A stretch of 25,362 nt of DNA from an uncultured Flavobacteriales bacterium (GTDB taxonomy: Bacteria; Bacteroidota; Bacteroidia; Flavobacteriales; Weeksellaceae): assembly GCA_937876095.1 (NCBI GenBank), contig CALFIE010000017.1, forward strand, positions 1 to 25,362, given 5' to 3'. A program made the position numbers and the translations under genes. This document shows, in pieces, positions 1 to 8,259 of the stretch. A model generated the notes under the pieces. That model saw nothing but the letters and a program-made list of their open reading frames with translations. It was not told the origin of the DNA and did no database searches. Position 1 is the stretch's first letter, and every line of letters starts with the position of its first letter.

Positions 1-77
1 ACAAAATAACGACGATTAAGTTTGTATATAAACTCATTGAAATATAATTGAAGATATTTTCTTTTGCAAATTTTTAA

Positions 78-85
78 TAATTTTG
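78..85 (+). promoter_or_regulatory. Putative -7 promoter element (TAATTTTG)
   Basis: The octamer matches the Bacteroidota -7 consensus TAnnTTTG exactly and lies 56 nt before the start codon of the phospholipase D-like gene. No well-spaced -33 TTG is present (the nearest are about 11 and 27 nt upstream), so the assignment is tentative. Similar T-rich blocks ending in TTTTRCAAAA occur at 2301-2320 and 4471-4489 in later spacers. The rest of 1-141 is AT-rich non-coding sequence. Confidence 0.35.
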
Positions 86-141
86 CAAAAATTATAGCCC
101 AATTTGGCGAATAAAAAATAAACTATTTTAATCCCCTATAA

Positions 142-1467
142 ATGAGAAAAATAAAATTTTCATTAATTATCTTGTTTGCAAATTTTTATTTACAGGCGCA
201 AAACATTAAAGTATATTTCAACCAGTCAGTTGATAATTCAGTTTCTCCAATTACTGATGCACAGACTTCAGCAAATTTAGATGATACAATATGTTCACTT
301 ATCGATTCTGCCATCATTTCGCTTGACATTGCTGTTTGGGATAATGGAAGTTCAAAAATTGTTACTGCATTGAATAATGCATACAACAGAGGAGTTCAGG
401 TTCGTTATATTTCTTCTACAAACAGTTCAAATTCGGCTTTGTCTGGTTTAAATTCTAATATTCCTATACTAAAAAGAAATGCAACCTTGAGTAGTCATGT
501 AATGCATAACAAATTTATTATTATTGATAATCAAAAACTACTTACAGGTTCTATGAATTTTGGAACAGGAAGCATGTTTGATGATTATAATAACATAGTT
601 ATTATTACTGATACAGGACTTGCTCAAAACTATACAATAGAGTTTAATGAAATGTGGGGCTCTACTGGTTCATTACCCAATACATCCAATAGTAAATTTG
701 GTCCCGACAAAACAGATAACACTACTCATAATTTTACAGTAAGCGGAACAAATATTGAATCTTATTTTTCCCCAACAGATAATACCACAAGTAAAATTGT
801 GAATGCTATTAACACGGCTGATTATACACTTGATATTGCAATGTTTACATTTATCAATAATGACATTGGTGATGCTGTTATTGCTGCAAAAAATCGAGGC
901 GTTAATGTAAGATGCATAATAGAAAATATCAATTATTTTGGTTCAGAATACAATTCTTTGGTGAGCAATGGTATTAATGTTTTGTCACATAGCAATCTAC
1001 CGAACGATTTACATCATAAATATTGTATAATTGATGCCGCAAAAGCTGATTCTGATCCGATAGTAGTTACAGGTTCACACAATTGGACAAATTCTGCAGA
1101 GGATGATTATGATGAAAACACTCTAATAATACATGATTCGATTGTTGCAAATCAGTATTGGGAAGAGTTTTCAAAACGATTTGCCGAGTCTGGTGCTTTG
1201 GGAGTTAGCGATATAACGAATGTTAGTAATCATAAGTTTTTTCCAAATCCATTTTCTACAACTACAACATTACAAACATACAATTTTTTAAACAACGCAA
1301 CCTTGACAGTTTACAATGTATGCGGACAAGAAATAAAACAAATAAAAAATATTTCTGGGAAAACAATTATATTACAACGGGACAATTTACCAATCGGACA
1401 ATATTTTATTCGGCTAACAGAAGGGAATAAACTCAGCGAAGTATTCAAATTAGTAATCACTGACTGA
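142..1467 (+). CDS. Secreted phospholipase D-like protein, two HKD motifs, T9SS sorting domain
   Basis: The 441-residue protein begins with a signal peptide (about residues 1-20, ending QAQ). It carries two complete HxKx4D motifs: HNKFIIID at 122-129 followed by GSMN, and HHKYCIID at 291-298 followed by GSHNW. This is the two-lobed architecture of the phospholipase D superfamily, in which the two histidines form one active site acting on phosphodiester bonds. Whether this member cuts phospholipid or nucleic acid cannot be told from sequence. A type A T9SS C-terminal domain starts near residue 363 (FFPNPF, then LTVYNVCGQE and IGQYFIRL), so the product should be exported to the outer surface or medium. 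It is the first gene of a co-oriented accessory series and stands alone, with non-coding DNA on both sides. Confidence 0.85.
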   Translation: MRKIKFSLIILFANFYLQAQNIKVYFNQSVDNSVSPITDAQTSANLDDTICSLIDSAIISLDIAVWDNGSSKIVTALNNAYNRGVQVRYISSTNSSNSALSGLNSNIPILKRNATLSSHVMHNKFIIIDNQKLLTGSMNFGTGSMFDDYNNIVIITDTGLAQNYTIEFNEMWGSTGSLPNTSNSKFGPDKTDNTTHNFTVSGTNIESYFSPTDNTTSKIVNAINTADYTLDIAMFTFINNDIGDAVIAAKNRGVNVRCIIENINYFGSEYNSLVSNGINVLSHSNLPNDLHHKYCIIDAAKADSDPIVVTGSHNWTNSAEDDYDENTLIIHDSIVANQYWEEFSKRFAESGALGVSDITNVSNHKFFPNPFSTTTTLQTYNFLNNATLTVYNVCGQEIKQIKNISGKTIILQRDNLPIGQYFIRLTEGNKLSEVFKLVITD

Positions 1468-1498
1468 CCTGCAAGTGCGGATACAAAGGAACTGGCTA

Positions 1499-1620
1499 TA
1501 ACAGCACCTACACGAAATTGGCGGTTCAGTGGTATAATGAAGTTTTGTGCATCGTGTCATGTTATGCAGTGGTAGACAGTTTAGTGCTTCTAAATCGCAA
1601 ACTTCTTGTAGCTGCAAAAC
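1499..1620. repeat. Long imperfect inverted repeat, attC-like, downstream of PLD gene
   Basis: Positions 1504-1523 and 1596-1615 are complementary at 16 of 20 positions. The pairing continues weakly inward (GCGGTTCAG against GTTTAGTGCTTCTAAATCGC), giving a hairpin of about 110 nt with a central loop. The surrounding block (CTGGCTATAACAGCACCTAC) resembles spacer sequence that I recall as common in Bacteroidota accessory regions. Size and mismatched-stem form are like integron attC sites; identity as a recombination site is inferred. Confidence 0.5.
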
Positions 1621-1666
1621 ATTGAATGTAAGTGTCTCAAAAATCTGTGTAAATAATTGAAAGTGT

Positions 1667-2212
1667 ATGAATTCGAATAAATTACTAAATGAAATTATTG
1701 AAAATACAAACTCCTATATAACAACTGCCGAAAAATTAAAATCAAAAAATGAATCTGAATTAAATTGGAAAGAGAATTCAGAATCTTGGAGTATTCTTGA
1801 ATGTTTGGAACACCTAAATCTTTATGGTAATTTTTATCTTCCTGAAATTCAAAATGCAATAAATAATTCAAAATTACCTTCTGAAATTGAATTTAAAAGT
1901 GGAATTTTGGGAAATTACTTTGTAAAAAGTATGTTGCCGAAAGAAAAACTGAATAAGATGAAAACTGCAAAAGATAAAAATCCAAATAATTCGAATTTGA
2001 ATAAAAAAACAATTGAAACTTTTATTAATCAGCAAACTAAATTTATAGTATTACTAGAAAAAGCAAAAACTGTGAATTTAAACAAAGCAAAAACTAAAAT
2101 TTCAGTTTCCAATTTAATTAAATTAAAACTTGGCGATACCTTTAGGTTTTTAAATAATCACACATTTAGACACTTAAAACAAATAGAAAGAATTGAAAAC
2201 GCCTACAGATAA
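1667..2212 (+). CDS. DinB-like (DinB_2/DfsB) family protein
   Basis: This 181-residue protein without a signal peptide has the DinB-like four-helix pattern. ESWSILECLEHLNLY at 40-54 supplies the first metal-ligand histidine (H49), and NHTFRHLKQIER at 164-175 supplies the other two (H165, H169). This His triad is typical of the DinB/YfiT-like superfamily, whose characterised members bind a divalent metal and include thiol (bacillithiol or mycothiol)-dependent transferases. The substrate is unknown here. The start is the only ATG giving the conserved N-terminal helix. Content is strikingly rich in Lys and Asn (AT-rich codons). It is the only non-secreted product in the accessory series, and it has its own flanking structured spacers rather than an operon partner. 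Confidence 0.75.
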   Translation: MNSNKLLNEIIENTNSYITTAEKLKSKNESELNWKENSESWSILECLEHLNLYGNFYLPEIQNAINNSKLPSEIEFKSGILGNYFVKSMLPKEKLNKMKTAKDKNPNNSNLNKKTIETFINQQTKFIVLLEKAKTVNLNKAKTKISVSNLIKLKLGDTFRFLNNHTFRHLKQIERIENAYR

Positions 2213-2213
2213 C

Positions 2214-2400
2214 ATCGGTCTCTCAAAAGCGGGGTTGAAGTTCTCTTACGTTGCACTTTTTGTATTTTTTAGCCTCAAAAACCATTTTCGTTTTTAAATT
2301 TTTAGTAATTTTACAAAAATGAAAATGGTTTTTGCTAAATTTTGTGTTTATAGAAATTTTTGTAATTCTTAGCCCCGCAAATCGCAAAGCCTTTTTCCGT
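2214..2400. repeat. Structured spacer with nested inverted repeats, attC-like
   Basis: The outer arms are 2229-2238 (GCGGGGTTGA) and 2369-2378 (TTAGCCCCGC), pairing over 10 positions with two G-T type changes and extending loosely outward. Inside is a perfect 13-bp inverted repeat, AAAAACCATTTTC at 2277-2289 against GAAAATGGTTTTT at 2321-2333. Its loop holds a promoter-like TAATTTTA (2306-2313). The left half (AACATCGGT..., TTGTATTTTTT, AAAAACCATTTTC) recurs in the spacer at 4387-4490. Confidence 0.5.
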
Positions 2401-2468
2401 AGGTCTGTCTTATGTGATATTCTAAACTGTTGAAGTAGAATATCTATCACAACTAAACTGAAAAGAAA

Positions 2469-4184
2469 ATGAAACAAAAATTACACTTTACGCTACTGCT
2501 AACATTGAGTTTTTCAATATCATTTGCACAAAAATTAATCGTAAAACAAAAAGCTTTTGAAGTAGAAATGTATAACCAATTTCCACTTCAAAAAAATTCA
2601 CTTACAATAAATCAAAAGCTTCCTTACCCGATAATATTCATTCACGGAATAAATTCAAAATCAAGTATTTGGACAGATTTAGGAACTCAATTGACTAATG
2701 AAGGTTTAAGTTTTGGTGGAAGAATTGATTTTTGCCTAAATCAAGACGGTAATAATCTTCTTTCAAACAAAAATTTATATCCAACTTCTGGAGCTGACAT
2801 TGCTTTATATACTGACTATAATACAGATCTAACTGTTGCAGATTTCTACTTTTTAAATTTTGATATTGATAATTTTGGAAGACAACCGAGTGATGCAAAC
2901 TTTACTGACGTTTTAAGTAATGAAGCCGCAATTGCAAAACAAGGTGCAGCTATTAAATATGCTATTGAAATTGTTATGCAGAAAACTGGTAGAGATAAAG
3001 TTATTTTAATGGGACATAGTATGGGTGGTTTAGCAATAAGAGAATACCTGCAAAACCCAACAAATTGGCAACCTGATGGTAACCATCACGTTGCAAAACT
3101 TATAACAACTGGAACTCCACACGGAGGTTATACAGGAACAAACGCAGGAATAATTACAGGAATTGACTCTAAAGCTGAAGCATATAGAGATTTAAGAAAA
3201 GAATATTCTAACGGTAACAGCGGCGTACTTTTATTTGGTGGAATAGAAAATTCTTCAACAATTGGAACTAATTTCTATAACAATGACATAAATTGTAATT
3301 CTATTAACAATGATAATACTTTAATCACTGGCTTAAACCAAAAAAGTTTAGAAACAAATTTGGATTACGCATATATTGTTGGTGTTTGTACAAACTGCTT
3401 TTTACTTCAAGGAACAGTTGAAGGAGACGGTATTGTACGAAGTGTAAATGCAAATCTTAGTAATTTTTATACTTTTCCAACTCCTAAAAATGAATTTATT
3501 TACACAGCATCTGCAAATAGTACTTTTATCGGTTTACATTCAGATTTGCCACAAGCAATTCCAGTAAATATGCAAGCACTTGATGAACCAAATGAATATT
3601 CATTAGGATATAACATTGAATTTAACCAAGAATATAAAGGATTTATAACTCAACAACCAGTTAATGGTCATCCTTTTGACTACGATTATTATAAATTCAC
3701 TATGCCAAGTAATGGAATATTTAATATTTCAATCAATAATTCTTTTTCAAACGATTTAATTTTCAGAATAGTTGATGCTAGTTTAAACCAAATTTACACA
3801 AATACAGTTACTCCTAACTCAACAAACCCATTTTCAACAGCATTAAATTCAGGAGAATATTATTTAGAGTTTTACGCTACTCCAACATCAACAAGTTATC
3901 AATTTCCTTATACATTTACTATTCAAAACACATTATCTATTGATGATAATTTGGTTGACAATACTTTCTCAATTTATCCAAATCCAACAAATTCAAAAGT
4001 AACAATCAGATCAGAAAATAAATTTGAGGAAGTAGAAATCTATAATGTTTTAGGTCAAAAAGTTTTATCTAGTAAAATATTAGATAATCACGAAATTGAT
4101 ATGAGTTTATTAACATCAGGAACTTATTTTCTTAAATTAAAAAGTAAAAATTTAATTAAAAAAGTGAAAATAATAAAACAATAA
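2469..4184 (+). CDS. Secreted lipase/esterase (alpha/beta hydrolase) with T9SS sorting domain
   Basis: The 571-residue protein has a signal peptide (1-21, ...SFAQ). An alpha/beta-hydrolase domain follows: oxyanion-hole segment IIFIHGINSKSS near 55-66, nucleophile elbow GHSMGG at 182-187 (catalytic S184), a GTPHGG turn at 215-220, a probable acid D320 in GDGIVRS, and a probable base H357 in GLHSDL. This arrangement is that of GHSMGG lipases/esterases acting on ester bonds outside the cell. Residues about 385-490 look like a pre-peptidase C-terminal (PPC) beta domain (YDYYKFTMPSNGIFNISI). The last ~75 residues are a type A T9SS domain (SIYPNPTNSK, VEIYNVLGQKV, SGTYFLKL). It is expected to be cell-surface or released. 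It stands alone between structured spacers. Confidence 0.85.
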   Translation: MKQKLHFTLLLTLSFSISFAQKLIVKQKAFEVEMYNQFPLQKNSLTINQKLPYPIIFIHGINSKSSIWTDLGTQLTNEGLSFGGRIDFCLNQDGNNLLSNKNLYPTSGADIALYTDYNTDLTVADFYFLNFDIDNFGRQPSDANFTDVLSNEAAIAKQGAAIKYAIEIVMQKTGRDKVILMGHSMGGLAIREYLQNPTNWQPDGNHHVAKLITTGTPHGGYTGTNAGIITGIDSKAEAYRDLRKEYSNGNSGVLLFGGIENSSTIGTNFYNNDINCNSINNDNTLITGLNQKSLETNLDYAYIVGVCTNCFLLQGTVEGDGIVRSVNANLSNFYTFPTPKNEFIYTASANSTFIGLHSDLPQAIPVNMQALDEPNEYSLGYNIEFNQEYKGFITQQPVNGHPFDYDYYKFTMPSNGIFNISINNSFSNDLIFRIVDASLNQIYTNTVTPNSTNPFSTALNSGEYYLEFYATPTSTSYQFPYTFTIQNTLSIDDNLVDNTFSIYPNPTNSKVTIRSENKFEEVEIYNVLGQKVLSSKILDNHEIDMSLLTSGTYFLKLKSKNLIKKVKIIKQ

Positions 4185-4264
4185 AATTTCAAAAATAAGT
4201 TGAAAGTTGTTACAAAGATTGACAACATTGAACATTCATATTTATCAAAATAAAGAACATCATA

Positions 4265-4345
4265 TAACAGTGGTTATACGAGATTGCGAATTTTGTGGTA
4301 AATTCACGTTTTAACTTTCGCAAGAAATTTAGTAGTAACCGAAAA
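4265..4345. repeat. Imperfect inverted repeat, attC-like, downstream of lipase gene
   Basis: GGTTA (4272-4276) and TTGCGAA (4284-4290) pair with TTCGCAA (4317-4323) and TAACC (4336-4340), with a mismatched stretch between the two paired blocks. This two-block stem is the form seen in attC sites. A nested GAATTT/AAATTC pair (4288-4293, 4300-4305) is also possible. The preceding ATAACAGTGGTTAT resembles the CTATAACAGCACC of the first spacer. Confidence 0.45.
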
Positions 4346-4386
4346 TACTAACCAAAAAGAGTCAACCTATTTCAGGACAGGACACA

Positions 4387-4514
4387 ACATCGGTTTTGCA
4401 ATAAGCAGAGTTTAGTGAAAGTTGTATTTTTTGTGAAATTTATACACAAAAAACCATTTTCTTTTTGTTTTTTTTTAACTTTACAAAATAAAAAATTAAC
4501 TATATTTCACTAAA
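4387..4514. repeat. Second structured block in the lipase-SpoIID spacer, related to 2214-2320
   Basis: TTTAGTGAAA (4411-4420) pairs perfectly with TTTCACTAAA (4505-4514), enclosing about 84 nt. The left part matches the earlier spacer in order and spacing: AACATCGGTT, GTTGTATTTTTTGTG, AAAAAACCATTTTC, then a T-run and a promoter-like TAACTTTA at 4476-4483, which is 41 nt before the next start codon. The second CCATTTTC arm found at 2321-2333 is missing here. Confidence 0.45.
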
Positions 4515-4524
4515 TTATTTTATT

Positions 4525-6417
4525 ATGAAAAATATACGTACACTATTATTTACAATATTTATACTTGCTTGTCAGATAACAGTTTACAATGCCCAAACCG
4601 GAAAAATTAATTTTTCTGTAAAAAATTCTATAACAGGAATTGGGGAAAAAGCAAAAATTATTATAACTAATTCAGAAAATAATAAAAAGATAGAAACAAA
4701 TGAATATGGTTTTTCTGAACAGGAATTACCTATTGGTAACTACGACATAACAATTTCTTCAAAGGGCTACATTACTCAAAATTCTCATTATAACATAGAA
4801 GCCTTTAAAAATCTTAACATTATAGTATCCTTAGATCCAGAGATTTACCCTACTTTAAAAATCATTAAAGGGAAAGCTATTATAAGTGGATTTATTACTG
4901 ATGCTAAGACAAATCTTGCATTAGTCAATGCTACAATTGAAGCAACCACACAAAACATAAAAACAAAGACTGATGAAAAAGGATATTTTGAATTGTTATC
5001 TCCCATATACACTCAAAAAAATGCAGAAATTAACGATATAAAAAGAATTAGTATCAAAATATCAAAAGCTGGTTATGGATTTTTAATCTATAATGATTTA
5101 CCTCTTTATGAAGACAATTTAATTTTAAAACTAAGTCTTAAAAAAGGAGCTGGAAATGATTTGTTAAATTACAAGCATAAGCTAACAGAAAAAAACGATG
5201 AACGAGATGAAATAGTTGAAAGTAATCCGCAAATAAATACAGAGGGAAATGATTTCAAATTAAGTACAAATTCTTGCTCCCCTCCTTCAGTTATCCGTCT
5301 TTTTCGTGGCGCAAATAATGGTCCTTGTACATCTTGTTTAGGTTGTACTGAAATTGAACAAATGAGTTTGGAACAATATGTTAGAACTGGATTAGATGAC
5401 GAATGGATAGCTTATTGGCAAGACCAATCACTTTTGGCAGGTGCAGTTGCATATAGGACTTATGGTGCATGGAATGTATTACATCCGTATGGAACAAATT
5501 ATGACATAGTAGCTTATCCTTGTAGACAACACTGGGACGGAAATACATCCTATGCTTTTACAATTAACGCTACAAATTCTACAGTAAATGAAGTTTTGTT
5601 AAATAGCTCAAACGCAATTGCATTTAGTGAGTATGCTGCTGAAACTAATAATTTTGGATGTGGAGATTGCTTTTCTGGTCAAGGTACATGGCCCTGTATT
5701 TCTGACAATGTATGTTGTGGAAAAACACCAGCAGGACATGGACGTGGAATGTGTCAATGGGGTTCACATCGCTGGGCTCAACAATCACAGACTTATACAT
5801 GGATATTAGACCATTACTATAATCCTGGTGGTTATTTTAGATGTACTAATTTACCTGGTTCATTCAGTCTGACACTTACTCCTGAGTGTAACGGTACAAC
5901 AAGCCAGATAAGATTAAACTGGACAGCTTCTGCCAATGCCGCAACTTACGATGTGTATCGCAACGGTACTTTGTATTTAAGTGGAATCACAGGAACGCAA
6001 TTTATTAATACGGCTGTAACTACTGGTACTTCGTACACTTATTATGTAAAAGCAATCAATACAGCTGGTGAAACAAATAATTCCAACGGAACACTTTCGG
6101 CAACAGCACCAAACTGTTCTGGTAGCCTTAGTTGCGCTGAAGCAATTGTAATTGACACAAACAATCCATTTGATATAAAAGTCTTCCCTAATCCATCATC
6201 AGGTGAATATTTTTTAACTGCAACAAATATTCTTAATAAAGAAATTTCAATTGAAATTTTAAACATATTAGGTCAACAGTTGTATTACACGAAGAAAAAA
6301 GCTTTATCAAATAATTTCAACCAAACATTAAACATTAAAAATTCTGCAACCGGAGTTTATTTAATGAAAATTACAATAGACAAAAATTCATACACAAAGC
6401 AACTCATAAAACAATGA
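4525..6417 (+). CDS. Secreted SpoIID/LytB-domain protein with CarboxypepD_reg, Fn3 and T9SS domains
   Basis: The 630-residue protein has a signal peptide (about 1-24) and two N-terminal beta domains resembling carboxypeptidase-regulatory-like repeats (about 26-104 and 118-205, with TDEKGYFELL). A SpoIID-like domain spans about 255-440. It has LDDEWIAYWQDQSLLAGAVAYRTYGAW at 290-316 and GHGRGMCQWGSHRWA at 404-418, matching the family signatures around the catalytic Glu (probably E293) and the GHGxGMSQWG loop. SpoIID proteins are lytic transglycosylases cutting peptidoglycan glycan chains stripped of stem peptides. An Fn3-like domain (about 445-540) and a type A T9SS domain (VFPNPSSGEY, ISIEILNILGQQL) follow. 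The SpoIID domain is unusually cysteine-rich (about a dozen, 251-440), suggesting extracellular disulfides. Domain identities are solid; the biological target is inferred. Confidence 0.8.
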   Translation: MKNIRTLLFTIFILACQITVYNAQTGKINFSVKNSITGIGEKAKIIITNSENNKKIETNEYGFSEQELPIGNYDITISSKGYITQNSHYNIEAFKNLNIIVSLDPEIYPTLKIIKGKAIISGFITDAKTNLALVNATIEATTQNIKTKTDEKGYFELLSPIYTQKNAEINDIKRISIKISKAGYGFLIYNDLPLYEDNLILKLSLKKGAGNDLLNYKHKLTEKNDERDEIVESNPQINTEGNDFKLSTNSCSPPSVIRLFRGANNGPCTSCLGCTEIEQMSLEQYVRTGLDDEWIAYWQDQSLLAGAVAYRTYGAWNVLHPYGTNYDIVAYPCRQHWDGNTSYAFTINATNSTVNEVLLNSSNAIAFSEYAAETNNFGCGDCFSGQGTWPCISDNVCCGKTPAGHGRGMCQWGSHRWAQQSQTYTWILDHYYNPGGYFRCTNLPGSFSLTLTPECNGTTSQIRLNWTASANAATYDVYRNGTLYLSGITGTQFINTAVTTGTSYTYYVKAINTAGETNNSNGTLSATAPNCSGSLSCAEAIVIDTNNPFDIKVFPNPSSGEYFLTATNILNKEISIEILNILGQQLYYTKKKALSNNFNQTLNIKNSATGVYLMKITIDKNSYTKQLIKQ

Positions 6418-6610
6418 TAAAAGAGAAGAAACACTGGCTTTGGTGTTATTGAGACAGGAGCTTTTTGTAGTTATCTTCATCTTTAGTTTTTCAATTGAGC
6501 TTCAGCACTAAGTAAACGATTTTTAAATTCACCAACAACGCAAATACATTTTCGTTGGCAGGAAATTTATGCGAAACAAAAATTACTTTAATAAACAACT
6601 TAAAATAGAA
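6418..6610. other. Non-coding spacer before delta-60-repeat gene
   Basis: This AT-rich spacer contains only weak structure: AACAC/GTGTT around 6430-6447 and CCAAC (6532-6536) against GTTGG (6554-6558). It occupies the same place in the series as the structured spacers, but I see no long paired arms. The frame is open from an ATG at 6569, which is not used in the chosen gene model. Confidence 0.35.
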
Positions 6611-8029
6611 ATGAAGAAAATTTACTTTTTACTATTGACAATTATAACTTTGAATGTATTTTCTCAAAACTTAACTTTAGACACAAGTTTTGGAAATAAT
6701 GGTATTTTTTTAATGAATGAAAACTCAAAATTATGGGATGTTTCAAATATTATTGAGAATGCAGATGGTTCAATAATTTTATCTACCGCAAGAATTAATG
6801 GGACAAATCCTGTGGAAAATGTTGTTTTGAAATTAAATGCAAATGGAACTATTGATACAAGTTTTGGAACAAATGGTTATCAAGTAATTAATGTAAGTGT
6901 TGATAACGGATTGGCAATAAAAAAACAAACTGATGGAAAATTGATTTTATTTGGCGGAGATAATAATGCTAAAATCATTAGACTTTTACCAAACGGTCTA
7001 CTAGATTCTAATTTTGGGATTAACAGTGAAGTTATTTTAAATGGTGTAAGAGCCAATAATAACTATGCAGGAAATACTATTATTTTTCAAAATGATAAAA
7101 TATTACTTTTAGGACGAATGAATTTTTCTAATGATGGAGTAATTACTAGATTTAATAATGACGGAACTATTGATACTACATTTGGTGTTAATGGTTTTAT
7201 TAACAACATAAATTCAAGACATATATTTTTAGACAGCATAGGTAATATTGTAGGAATTTCTGGTAACAGCAACGTTTATAAAATAGAAAAATTTGATAGT
7301 ATGGGACAAATTATAAATTCATTCGGTACAAATGGTGTTTTACAAGTAGATATTCCTTTTGCTTTTGACGAAGTTCTTTTTGCATATATGGATAATCAAA
7401 ATAAAATTTTAGTTAGTTCAGCTGGAAATAATGATGCTAATTCTGTATTTAGAATTAGTTCAGACGGAACAATTGATACAACATTTACCTATAATTTTAA
7501 TCTTTTTAATCATGGAATTGCCGCATTTCAACAAAATGGTACAAGTTATTATTTGGGAGGCGCAAAAATTTATACTAATGGAGACTTAAATTTATTTTTA
7601 TCAAAAATTAATGATTCCGGAAGTGTCGATACAACTTTTAATAGTACTGGATATTATTTAGAAAGTAATTCAAATATTAAAAGTGCTCAAAGAATAATTT
7701 TTAATACAAATAATATTTTAGTTTCAGGTCAATATGACGATGGTACAAATAAAAAAGTCTTTGTAGCTAAGTATAAATCTAACACTTTATCAACACAAGA
7801 AATTGAAAAAGCAAAATTAGTTCATATAGAAAATCCAGTTTCTTCTCATTTAATTTATTCAACAAAAGATAATATTGAACAAATTTCATTATTTTCATTA
7901 GATGGTAAAGTAATAAAAACCATTTATGAAAACAATTCAGACGTTTCAGACTTGAATCCAGGTATTTATATTGCTGAAGTAAAATTAAAAAATGGGAAAA
8001 GTATAATTACTAAATTATTAAAAAAATAA
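6611..8029 (+). CDS. Secreted delta-60 repeat protein with T9SS sorting domain
   Basis: The start at 6611 was chosen over the upstream in-frame ATG at 6569 because it gives a proper signal peptide (MKKIYFLLLTIITLNVFSQ). The protein then has 472 residues. The body is a run of about seven imperfect repeats of some 50-60 residues, marked by LDTSFGNNG, IDTSFGTNG, LDSNFGING-like, IDTTFGVNG, INSFGTNG, IDTTFTYN and VDTTFNSTG. This is the delta-60 repeat, expected to fold as a beta-propeller. The C-terminus (about 70 residues: VHIENPVSS, ISLFSLDGKVIKT, LNPGIYIAEV) is a type A T9SS domain. Such proteins are common in Bacteroidota, have no established enzyme activity, and may be adhesive or structural. 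It is a single gene between spacers. Confidence 0.8.
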   Translation: MKKIYFLLLTIITLNVFSQNLTLDTSFGNNGIFLMNENSKLWDVSNIIENADGSIILSTARINGTNPVENVVLKLNANGTIDTSFGTNGYQVINVSVDNGLAIKKQTDGKLILFGGDNNAKIIRLLPNGLLDSNFGINSEVILNGVRANNNYAGNTIIFQNDKILLLGRMNFSNDGVITRFNNDGTIDTTFGVNGFINNINSRHIFLDSIGNIVGISGNSNVYKIEKFDSMGQIINSFGTNGVLQVDIPFAFDEVLFAYMDNQNKILVSSAGNNDANSVFRISSDGTIDTTFTYNFNLFNHGIAAFQQNGTSYYLGGAKIYTNGDLNLFLSKINDSGSVDTTFNSTGYYLESNSNIKSAQRIIFNTNNILVSGQYDDGTNKKVFVAKYKSNTLSTQEIEKAKLVHIENPVSSHLIYSTKDNIEQISLFSLDGKVIKTIYENNSDVSDLNPGIYIAEVKLKNGKSIITKLLKK

Positions 8030-8259
8030 AAAATACTTCCAACAAGGTTTAGCCAAAACTTGGGGCAAAATTGCAAATCTCAATATTTGGAATTAGCTTC
8101 GCTGAATCTTCTATTTCTATAGAACATTGTTGTAAATTTGAACATTCGTATTTCAAAATTCCCACTTTCGCAAAGATATTTTCCGTTGAAGTAAAGTTTG
8201 CGGAATCACTTAGACAGGAAAAAATAGGAAGATAACAACTAAATTTCATTTTTGAAATT
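8030..8259. repeat. Structured spacer sharing a 29-nt motif with the next spacer
   Basis: CGCAAA (8169-8174) pairs with TTTGCG (8197-8202), and the stem extends outward by three more pairs including one G-T. The segment 8102-8130 (CTGAATCT...ATTTCTAT.GAACATTGT) matches 9072-9100 at 25 of 29 positions. A TTCTATAGAA palindrome sits within it. This is consistent with related cassette ends on either side of the 8260-9018 gene. Confidence 0.45.

Noticed and set aside
2223..2477. 84-codon open frame on the - strand in the spacer before the lipase gene
   Set aside because: It lies in the structured non-coding spacer, has no family resemblance, and reads across the inverted-repeat arms.
6569..6610. 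Upstream in-frame start for the delta-60-repeat protein
   Set aside because: The 14 extra residues are charged and would bury the signal peptide; the ATG at 6611 gives a normal export signal.
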